Source: Paenibacillus sp. FSL A5-0031 (GTDB taxonomy: Bacteria > Bacillota > Bacilli > Paenibacillales > Paenibacillaceae). From it: DNA of 64,000 bases. The DNA lies in contig NZ_MRTD01000007.1 in the NCBI RefSeq assembly GCF_001956295.1, forward strand, positions 186,001-250,000, read 5' to 3'. Numbering within the stretch: the first letter of the stretch is position 1; each line of letters opens with the position of its first letter. The notes under the pieces were generated by a model. The model saw nothing but the letters and a program-made list of their open reading frames with translations. It had not been told where the DNA came from and made no database searches. The translations under genes were made by a program, and so were the position numbers. Below, piece after piece: positions 25,008-31,804 of the stretch.

Positions 25008-25036
25008 TTGCTGTGGTTATGTCCGTCTGCTATAAT
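25008..25036 (+). promoter_or_regulatory. Promoter of the Asp23-family gene
   Basis: TTGCTG, a 17-base spacer and TATAAT, about 33 bases before the coding start. Confidence 0.6.
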
Positions 25037-25068
25037 AAGCCTATATGGCAAAATGAGGAGTGAGTCAC

Positions 25069-25452
25069 ATGACAGAAGAACTTCAAACGGGTCTTATCCG
25101 AATCTCTGATGATGTAGTAGCAACGATAGCTGGACTCGCAGCGCTTGAAACGCCAGGCATTGCGGCAATGTCGGGCGGAATTTCCGAAGGACTCGCCAAA
25201 CGGCTGAGCGGAAAGAACGTGCAAAAAGGTGTATCTGTTGAAGTAGGAACGACGGAAGCGGCCATTGATCTTCGTATTATTGTTCATTACGGCATTCCGA
25301 TTCAAGAGGTATGTCGTCAGCTTCAACTGAATGTACGTGAATCTGTTGAGAATATGACAGGATTGCACGTTGTTGAAGTGAATGTGAAGGTAGAAGGCGT
25401 TGCCTTTAAAGAAGAAGAGCTGGAAGAAGTTCAGCAGCAGCGATTGAAGTAA
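25069..25452 (+). CDS. Asp23/Gls24 family envelope stress response protein
   Basis: A 127-residue protein of the Asp23 (alkaline shock protein)/YloU family, usually cytoplasmic and held near the membrane by a partner. Family features are ISDDVVATIAGLAALETPGIAAM at the N terminus, then VEVGTTEAAIDLRIIVHYG, and a C-terminal NVKVEGVAF. The ATG at 25069 is chosen over the GTG at 25060 because GAGGAG overlaps the GTG. Single gene flanked by its own promoter and terminator. Confidence 0.9.
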   Translation: MTEELQTGLIRISDDVVATIAGLAALETPGIAAMSGGISEGLAKRLSGKNVQKGVSVEVGTTEAAIDLRIIVHYGIPIQEVCRQLQLNVRESVENMTGLHVVEVNVKVEGVAFKEEELEEVQQQRLK

Positions 25453-25456
25453 ATAA

Positions 25457-25496
25457 AGAAGGGTGCCTCTTTTATAAAAAGAGGCACCCTTTTTTT
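25457..25496. terminator. Bidirectional terminator between the Asp23 gene and ftsW
   Basis: AAGGGTGCCTCTTTT and AAAAGAGGCACCCTT form a 15-bp stem followed by TTTTT. Confidence 0.93.
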
Positions 25497-25503
25497 GATT
25501 CCA

Positions 25504-26652
25504 TTAGCGCTTTGTAGGTTCTACACGGTTTGCTTCCCTCGATATGCTTAACAATACGCCGATAGACATTAGACAAAATAGCAATGATGAGCCGCCATAA
25601 CTTATGAACGGAAGTGTAACACCTGTCAGCGGTATTGCAGCAGTAACGCCGCCTATGTTGACAAAAGCCTGAATGGCGATCAAGCCGACAATGCCAACAC
25701 CAACAACTGTGCCGTAATGATCAGGACAGCGGAGTGCAACGATAAGACCACGCCATAAGAAAAATAAATAAAAGAGCAAGAAGAGGGCGCTGCCAATAAA
25801 GCCTAACTCTTCTCCAATGATTGCAAAAATAAAATCATTATAGGGATATTTCAGGTAATGCAGCTTCTGGACGCTTTCACCGAATCCGGCACCGGTCAAA
25901 CCGCCGTGACCAAAGGCTTGCAGTGACGACACGAGATGCCAGCCTGTATCCTGAGAATCGCTGAGCGGATCTCTAAACACGGTAAGCCGATCAATTCGGT
26001 ATTTCCAAGGTTTTGGATCAATCGCCATCGAGATACTGAATATGACGGTGAGAAAGAGGCCGATAATCGTTCCAGACATAAATACCTGCTTTAAATTCGC
26101 ACCGCCAGCCATAATCATGACCGTAGCACATGCAGCAAGCACTAAGGTGGAACCAAGATCGGGCTGCATCATAATCAAGCCGCAAACGAAGCCGACGATA
26201 ATGATAACCGGCAGCAGCCCTTTTTTGAAGCTGCGAAAATTATCGCCCTTCTTCGTTATAAGAGCACCAAGATACAATATGATGGCCAGCTTGGCTGGTT
26301 CTGTTGGCTGTATGCCAAGTTGTCCAATTCCAAACCAGCTATGTGCGCCATTGATCTCCTTGCCAACAAACGGAACGAGAAAGAGCATGATGACTACTGG
26401 AATGAAAAATAGCATGAAGAGGCGTTTAAATACTTGATAACGCAAATTCATCATAAACAACATAACCACTATGCCAAGGCCAGCCCACACGAACTGGCGC
26501 TTGGTGAAATACAAAGCATCTTCCTTTGTTACGACCGCGACACTTGAGCTTGCGCTGAAAACCATAACAAGCCCAAAGCCAACGAGCAGAAGAGTTAAAA
26601 TGAGAAGCAGAAAGTCCGGTCTTCCACGGCTACCGTTCTGCGTGGCTTTCAT
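25504..26652 (-). CDS. ftsW: FtsW/RodA/SpoVE-type lipid II polymerase, probably FtsW
   Basis: SEDS-family peptidoglycan glycosyltransferase with about ten membrane helices, acting with a class B PBP. Recognisable features are FGLVMVFSASS in helix 1, FGIGQLGIQPTEPAKLAI (SEDS signature), MQPDLGSTLV, SLQAFGHGGLTGAGFGES and FIFAIIGEELGF, then VTLPFISYGGSSLL near the C terminus. FtsW rather than RodA is favoured by the ylaN neighbourhood, which in B. subtilis is ylaN-ftsW; SpoVE remains possible. Length 382 aa. It begins 10 bases after the yugN-like gene, so they form one unit. Confidence 0.88.
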   Translation of the reverse strand: MKATQNGSRGRPDFLLLILTLLLVGFGLVMVFSASSSVAVVTKEDALYFTKRQFVWAGLGIVVMLFMMNLRYQVFKRLFMLFFIPVVIMLFLVPFVGKEINGAHSWFGIGQLGIQPTEPAKLAIILYLGALITKKGDNFRSFKKGLLPVIIIVGFVCGLIMMQPDLGSTLVLAACATVMIMAGGANLKQVFMSGTIIGLFLTVIFSISMAIDPKPWKYRIDRLTVFRDPLSDSQDTGWHLVSSLQAFGHGGLTGAGFGESVQKLHYLKYPYNDFIFAIIGEELGFIGSALFLLFYLFFLWRGLIVALRCPDHYGTVVGVGIVGLIAIQAFVNIGGVTAAIPLTGVTLPFISYGGSSLLFCLMSIGVLLSISREANRVEPTKR

Positions 26653-26662
26653 GTCAGCACCG

Positions 26663-27007
26663 TTACGCTAACAATTGTTTCAATTGCTGAAGTCTTTGCG
26701 TCGCCGTACTCATAATTGGCTGTGGAATAGGGGACTCATACTCAAGACCATGCGGGAAAGTGGAGCGTCCGATATAAACCGATTCGATAATTAGAACGGC
26801 ATGGGGTGATTCAAGCTTACCTTCAATGGCTCTTGTTGTAATTCTCAAATAATAATCGGATCCGCTCGCGTGATCCTCAAGTTTCAAGTCGTATGTAGCG
26901 CGATAGTATTCCCACTGCCAACGGACAAAACCAACTTTTTCAGCAGATTCGTCTAAGTGGTCAAGTTCGCTTTTAACACCGTTTAAGCCGGTATTTTCAA
27001 TAATCAT
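26663..27007 (-). CDS. yugN: YugN-like family protein
   Basis: A 114-residue cytoplasmic protein with MIIENTGL at the N terminus, a central VGFVRWQWEYYRATYDLKLED and a C-terminal helix. The pattern matches the YugN-like family of Bacillales, whose function is unknown. ATG 27007 is chosen because GGGAGG lies just before it, and the five codons upstream overlap the Shine-Dalgarno. A diverged copy of the window's palindromic repeat abuts this ribosome binding site. It is co-directional with ftsW, 10 bases away. Confidence 0.7.
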   Translation of the reverse strand: MIIENTGLNGVKSELDHLDESAEKVGFVRWQWEYYRATYDLKLEDHASGSDYYLRITTRAIEGKLESPHAVLIIESVYIGRSTFPHGLEYESPIPQPIMSTATQRLQQLKQLLA

Positions 27008-27022
27008 GGTAGTTCCTCCCAA

Positions 27023-27054
27023 AGGTTTTGTGAAGCAAAACTGACTTTACTAGC
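27023..27054 (-). repeat. Diverged single copy of the palindromic repeat before yugN
   Basis: Read in the direction of yugN, the sequence GTTTTGCTTCACAAAAC is followed by CTTTGGGAGG and the ATG. Compared with the ylbG copy (GGTTTGCTACGCAAACC then TTTGAGGAGG), it keeps the order tail-AAGT-palindrome-CCTTTG-GGAGG with several substitutions and one extra A/T pair in the stem. It is therefore taken as a decayed member of the same family. Confidence 0.6.
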
Positions 27055-27291
27055 ATATGCTTCCATTTCAAAAGACAGAGTTGTACATTCTTTTCTCATG
27101 ATAGTATGTTTCCCCAGCAAGCGCAACCCTTACTCCCACCCCTTGTTGTGAACAAAAGTGACATTTTGAAGAAAACTAATATTCCTAACGATTTAGTGAT
27201 GCATTTGCTTCCTAATTAAGCCGTTCATCTGGTAAACTAAATGGCATGATAGGATTCGTAGTTTTTTTGAAAATGTAAGGGGGTTTGCGAT

Positions 27292-28488
27292 TTGCAAACA
27301 GAGGATATCGTAGATCTACAGCTAGAGCAGCTATTTCCAAAAATGATTAATTGGCGCAGACATCTTCATCAATATCCTGAGCTTTCGTTTCATGAACGAG
27401 TAACGTCAAGCTGGATTGCTACCCAATTAAGCGAGCTGGGTATTGAGGTTCAGACAGGCGTTGGCGGACATGGACTAATTGCAACCATTAAGGGAGATCA
27501 GCCAGGCCCAGTCATAGCGCTGCGGGCTGACATTGATGCACTTCCTATTCAAGATGAGAAAAAATGCGAGTATGCGTCTAAGGTGCCAAACGTTATGCAC
27601 GCATGCGGTCATGATGCACATACATCTACGCTTCTAGCGATTGCGTCTTATTATTCGGCTAATCGATCCGCTATTTGTGGTGAGCGCAGACTGTTGTTCC
27701 AACCAGCCGAAGAGGTTACACCTGGCGGAGCAATGCCGATGATAAAGGATGGAGCACTGGATGGAGTTGACGTCATTTATGGCGTTCATCTGTGGACGCC
27801 GCTTGCTTATGGCTTGGTGTCGTCCAAACCAGGAGCCTTTATGTCTGCTGCGGATGAATTCGTTATTGATATTGTGGGACGAGGCGGTCATGGGGGATTG
27901 CCGCATCAAGCAATTGATGCGATTATGATTGGTTCAACGCTTGTGCAATCCGTCCAATCCATTGTAAGCCGCAATGTGAACCCGCTGCATCCGGCTGTGG
28001 TGACTATCGGTTCTTTCCAAGCAGGTACGACCAATAACGTTATTGCGGAACGTTGTAGATTAAAAGGAACTGTCCGTTCGTTTGACGAGCAGACGAGAAT
28101 GATGATACATGACCGGCTCAAGTCGCTTGTCACGCATATATGCCAAATGCATGGCGCGGAATTCGATTATCAGATGAGGATTGGTTATCCGCCCGTCGTA
28201 AACGATGAAGAAGAGGCTGAGCGTTTCTTCAAGGTCGGCGAAAGGCTGTTCGGTGAAAGCGCGGTTGTGCGTTCGGAAGCCATTACGGTTGCTGAGGATT
28301 TTTCTTATTACTTGGAAAAAGTGCCAGGCTGCTTTATGTTTGTTGGTGCTGGCAATGAGAGCTGCGGCGCAACGTATGCGCATCATCACCCTAAATTCGA
28401 CATTGACGAGAGAGCGATGCAGCGGGCAGCAAGGCTTCTGATTGGTATGGCTGAGGAATATGCGAGCGGAGTTGTTTCAACCGCATAA
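27292..28488 (+). CDS. M20-family amidohydrolase (N-acyl-L-amino acid amidohydrolase/hippurate hydrolase-like)
   Basis: Zinc-dependent deacylase of the peptidase M20D group, 398 aa. NWRRHLHQYPELSFHE, ALRADIDALPIQ, MHACGHDAHTS, FQPAEEVTPGGA and VHLWT give the metal ligands in order, and a dimerisation domain starts at GRGGHGGLPHQAIDAI. Near the C terminus are EAITVAEDFSYYLEKVPG and the last metal His in THHHPKF-like YAHHHPKFDID. The start is TTG after AAGGGGG. Interestingly, GGTTTGCGATTTGCAAAC at the start site is itself a palindrome. The substrate is not defined; relatives cleave N-acetyl amino acids or auxin conjugates. Confidence 0.9.
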   Translation: MQTEDIVDLQLEQLFPKMINWRRHLHQYPELSFHERVTSSWIATQLSELGIEVQTGVGGHGLIATIKGDQPGPVIALRADIDALPIQDEKKCEYASKVPNVMHACGHDAHTSTLLAIASYYSANRSAICGERRLLFQPAEEVTPGGAMPMIKDGALDGVDVIYGVHLWTPLAYGLVSSKPGAFMSAADEFVIDIVGRGGHGGLPHQAIDAIMIGSTLVQSVQSIVSRNVNPLHPAVVTIGSFQAGTTNNVIAERCRLKGTVRSFDEQTRMMIHDRLKSLVTHICQMHGAEFDYQMRIGYPPVVNDEEEAERFFKVGERLFGESAVVRSEAITVAEDFSYYLEKVPGCFMFVGAGNESCGATYAHHHPKFDIDERAMQRAARLLIGMAEEYASGVVSTA

Positions 28489-28555
28489 GAGGGGATGCTC
28501 AGGTTCTAAAAAGGTTATGCTAAACCTCGTACTTATAATCGAGGAGGTATTTCCG

Positions 28556-28999
28556 CTGAAAACGTTAAAACAAATTATGTCGACAGATTGTGTCACAGCG
28601 ACTTTGCTTGATAATGTATACGAGCTTGCTTTAAAAATGAAGGAGCATGATATCGGATTTATTCCAATTGTAGATGGCAAGAAGCTGATAGGGGTAGTCA
28701 CTGATCGAGATTTAGTCGTAAAAGGATATGCAGAGAAGCATCCTGGCTCAGCTGCAGTAGCTGAGGTAATGAGTACGGATGTGGCTACGATAACTTCTGA
28801 CGCATCTCCCGATGAGGCCGCGGAGCTGATGGCATCTAAGCAGATACGCAGACTTCCGGTTGTGGATGATGGAGAACTAGTAGGGATTCTGGCAATCGGG
28901 GATCTTGCTGTTCGAGATATATTTGCTGATGAAGCCGGGGAGGCGCTTAGCTCTATTTCGGAGCGAGAGTATTCAGCAGCTCCTCCAATGGTTCATTAA
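28556..28999 (+). CDS. CBS-pair protein (YhcV-like) with a probable CTG start
   Basis: A 147-residue protein made of two CBS domains, a nucleotide-sensing module: TLKQIMSTDCVTATLLDNV ... GVVTDRDLVVKGYA, then VAEVMSTDVATITSDASPDEA ... RRLPVVDDGELVGILAIGDLAV. It closely resembles B. subtilis YhcV. The frame continues upstream to 28442, but the perfect GAGGAGGT at 28541-28548 points to CTG 28556 as start (7-base spacing). This is also where homology to YhcV begins. An ATG at 28517 lies upstream of that ribosome site and would add non-conserved residues. It follows the M20 gene by 67 bases. Confidence 0.85.
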   Translation: MKTLKQIMSTDCVTATLLDNVYELALKMKEHDIGFIPIVDGKKLIGVVTDRDLVVKGYAEKHPGSAAVAEVMSTDVATITSDASPDEAAELMASKQIRRLPVVDDGELVGILAIGDLAVRDIFADEAGEALSSISEREYSAAPPMVH

Positions 29000-29005
29000 T
29001 ATAAA

Positions 29006-29055
29006 TAAAGGCTGTCTAAGTGCGTCGATAAACGCGCTCGGACAGCCTTATTTGT
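29006..29055. terminator. Bidirectional terminator between the CBS gene and the nuclease gene
   Basis: AAGGCTGTC (29008-29016) pairs with GACAGCCTT (29041-29049). An inner GCG/CGC helix lies within the loop, and AT-rich runs flank both sides. Confidence 0.85.
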
Positions 29056-29057
29056 TA

Positions 29058-29903
29058 TTAGTCTTCCCATACAGCTACTAATTCATTGTATTCGTTATAA
29101 AGCTCAGCAGGATCCGATTCCTTGTTGTTCCAAATATTTGTTGCTCCCCAAAGGAGCAGGTCATCATCTGATGAACGCACCTCATCTGCTGAGGAAATGA
29201 CTACTCTTTTCTGTGCTTTCAGGACATATTGGCCAAACGGATAGGTTTGATTGCCTCGAACGCTAACCAGCTTCCAGCCTTTCATTTGAATGGCATCATC
29301 CGTTGTATTCGTTATAGTGACAAGCTCGGCTTGTTTGTCCACCTCAATCGTAATGCCGCTTCGCGCCGCTTTTTTTACAGGGAAGCTTGTGTGATTAATT
29401 TCGGCATCATTACTCCATAAACCTTGCTTAGCTTGTTCAGCTTGCTGCTCCAGCTGCTTGTATGCGTTTTCCATCTTGACGTTAGGCTCTATGATGAGCA
29501 CCTTCGCAAGACCTTCCTCAATAAGTGCCTCGTTTAATATTCGTCCATCCTTCAGCTCCACGATTGCGAGCGTACGATCGTAGCGATCTTTAAGCTCCTT
29601 ATCGAAGGTAAGCCTAACCTCTTGCGACTCTGTCAGAAGCGTCTCAGTGAAGGCAGCAGCCTCGGGTCCGAATGGATCGGCTGGACTATCTTGTTTCTTG
29701 GTCTCCGGCGTATCTACGTAAAGTAGTCGAATCGTCGTTTCACTAGAACCTGTTTTGATTTTGAAAGTATCACCATCTATAAAGCCAGCTACCTGATACC
29801 ATTGGTTGGTTTGTATAACGTTCGAAGAAAGCTCGGAAATGGCCGTACAACCGGCAAGCGGCATGCAAATGAGCATGAGGAGAATGATTATAATTCTTTT
29901 CAT
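29058..29903 (-). CDS. Secreted thermonuclease-like lipoprotein with a lamin-tail domain
   Basis: A 281-residue protein with a signal peptide and lipobox (PLAGC, Cys19), then a staphylococcal-nuclease domain (about residues 33-165). VAGFIDGDTFKI and IRLLYVDTPET carry the Ca2+-binding Asp and the catalytic Arg/Glu, and LKDRYDRTLAIVEL carries the second catalytic Arg. About 110 C-terminal residues (TIEVDKQAELVTITNTTDDAIQM, MKGWKLVSVRGNQTYPFG) look like a lamin-tail (LTD) beta-sandwich, sometimes fused to surface nucleases. It should be a membrane-anchored extracellular nuclease. AGGTACCGC precedes the start weakly. Confidence 0.88.
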   Translation of the reverse strand: MKRIIIILLMLICMPLAGCTAISELSSNVIQTNQWYQVAGFIDGDTFKIKTGSSETTIRLLYVDTPETKKQDSPADPFGPEAAAFTETLLTESQEVRLTFDKELKDRYDRTLAIVELKDGRILNEALIEEGLAKVLIIEPNVKMENAYKQLEQQAEQAKQGLWSNDAEINHTSFPVKKAARSGITIEVDKQAELVTITNTTDDAIQMKGWKLVSVRGNQTYPFGQYVLKAQKRVVISSADEVRSSDDDLLLWGATNIWNNKESDPAELYNEYNELVAVWED

Positions 29904-30100
29904 AGATGCGGTACCTCCACCCCAATTTGCAGTTTAAATACAATCTTCTTATTACTATAACACATCTTGAACATAAAAATCGCGCAGTTGTCCAGATACT
30001 TAAAGCATAAAATTGTGTTAATTTCTTCATACTGTGAGGAAGAGAAAAATCTAGGTTATTTTTTTGAGAGGCCGTTTTGATGAATTTATGAAGGAGGAGA

Positions 30101-31804
30101 ATGATGCAGCATCCAAACGATCGGCCATTAATTGTGCAATCAGACTTAATGGTTCTGCTTGATGAACGCAAGCCGCATGCACAGCAAGCTAGAGATAAGC
30201 TCGTTCTCTTCATGGATGCAATTAGAAGAGCTGGAGCGATCCATACTTATCGAATGACACCTTTGACTCTCTGGAATGCAGCAGCGGCTGGAATTACTGG
30301 AGAAGAAATCATAGGTTGGCTAACAGAATACAGCAGATACGAGCTGCCATTTCAAGCGGAGGTAATGATTCGCAAACTGATTAGCAGATATGGCAAGCTG
30401 TGGTTGTCTACGGAATCGAACAAACTGATGCTGCACGGAGAACAAGCTATTTTGGATGAGCTTTCGGAACAATCGTCAATAACAAGCTGGGTAAAAGCAC
30501 GGCTTAATGCCGCTTGGGAGCTTGATGAAGGCTGTAGAGGCGCCTTGAAGCAGGAGCTGACACGACTTGGATATCCTGTCATTGATCTAGCAGGCTATCA
30601 TGTGGGCGAGGAACTCCCGGTAGAGCTGAGGAAGCATACGCTGCGAAATCGTTTGTTTGATTTAAGGGACTATCAGCAGGCTGCTGTCGAGCTTTTTTAT
30701 AAGGAAGGCAAAGTGGAAGGAGGAAGCGGCGTAATCGTATTGCCTTGCGGAGCGGGTAAAACCATTGTGGGAATTGCCGCATTGGCTCGTTTGGGCAGAG
30801 CAACGCTTATTCTTACCTCTAATTCTACCTCCGTAAAACAATGGAAAGACGAGCTGCTGGATAAAACGTCGCTGTTGGATGAGGATGTTGGTCAATATTG
30901 CGGCACATTGAAGCAGGTACGCCCTGTTACGATAGCAACTTACAATATTTTGACGCATCGCAAATCCAAGGAGTCTCCTTTTACCCATATGAAGCTGTTC
31001 TCCGAACGGGATTGGGGGCTAATTATTTACGATGAGGTGCATTTGCTGCCAGCTCCAGTCTTCCGGATGACTGCAGATATACAAGCGACAAGACGGCTTG
31101 GATTAACTGCGACACTCGTACGTGAGGATGGCTGTGCTGAGGATGTATATTCATTAATAGGTCCAAAGCAGTTCGACATGCAATGGAAGACAGCCGAGGC
31201 TGGCGAGTATATAGCAGCCGTAGCTTGCACGGAGATTAGGGTTCCACTACATAGAAGTAAATCGGCTTTGTATGCACAGGCCTCTGCGCGTTCCAAGCTC
31301 AGATTGGCTGCGGAAAATCCCGCAAAAATCAAAGTTGTAGAGCAGCTATTGCGGGAGCATGCAGGCAAACCGACTTTAATTATTGGCCAGTATTTGCACC
31401 AGCTGCACGAGCTGTCCGCAGTTATTGGCGCTCCCTTGCTGACGGGAGAGGTGCCGCAGCTCGAGAGACAAACGCTTTATGACAGCTTTAAAGCAGGCGA
31501 CATATCAGTGTTAATCGTATCCAAGGTAGCTAATTTTGCAGTGGATTTGCCTGATGCCTCCGTAGCCATTCAATTATCCGGCAGCTTTGGCTCACGACAA
31601 GAGGAAGCGCAGCGGATTGGGAGATTGCTGCGGCCAAAAGCGATTAACAATTGCGCATGGTTTTATACCATTGTAACGGATCAGACGAAGGAAACGGAAT
31701 TTGCGATGAAAAGACAGCTTTTTATGCTGGAGCAAGGGTATCACTACGAGAGACTTAGCTTGCCTCATGATGAAGACAAGCTTGAGGAGGCTGCTGCTCT
31801 ATGA
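30101..31804 (+). CDS. XPB/Ssl2-type superfamily 2 DNA helicase
   Basis: ATP-dependent 3'-5' DNA helicase of the XPB family, 567 aa. An N-terminal XPB-like domain (1-115: RPLIVQSDLMVLL, TPLTLWNAAAAGITGEEI) precedes helicase domain 1, with Walker A LPCGAGKT (214-221), DEVH (311-314) and the XPB-specific RED motif (341-343 in TLVREDG). A thumb-like insertion follows, then helicase domain 2 with QRIGRLLRP (motif VI, 504-512). AAGGAGGA precedes ATG 30101. It overlaps the next gene by ATGA, so the two products are probably made in a fixed ratio. Bacterial XPB is known in some lineages, but its repair role is not settled. Confidence 0.9.
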   Translation: MMQHPNDRPLIVQSDLMVLLDERKPHAQQARDKLVLFMDAIRRAGAIHTYRMTPLTLWNAAAAGITGEEIIGWLTEYSRYELPFQAEVMIRKLISRYGKLWLSTESNKLMLHGEQAILDELSEQSSITSWVKARLNAAWELDEGCRGALKQELTRLGYPVIDLAGYHVGEELPVELRKHTLRNRLFDLRDYQQAAVELFYKEGKVEGGSGVIVLPCGAGKTIVGIAALARLGRATLILTSNSTSVKQWKDELLDKTSLLDEDVGQYCGTLKQVRPVTIATYNILTHRKSKESPFTHMKLFSERDWGLIIYDEVHLLPAPVFRMTADIQATRRLGLTATLVREDGCAEDVYSLIGPKQFDMQWKTAEAGEYIAAVACTEIRVPLHRSKSALYAQASARSKLRLAAENPAKIKVVEQLLREHAGKPTLIIGQYLHQLHELSAVIGAPLLTGEVPQLERQTLYDSFKAGDISVLIVSKVANFAVDLPDASVAIQLSGSFGSRQEEAQRIGRLLRPKAINNCAWFYTIVTDQTKETEFAMKRQLFMLEQGYHYERLSLPHDEDKLEEAAAL

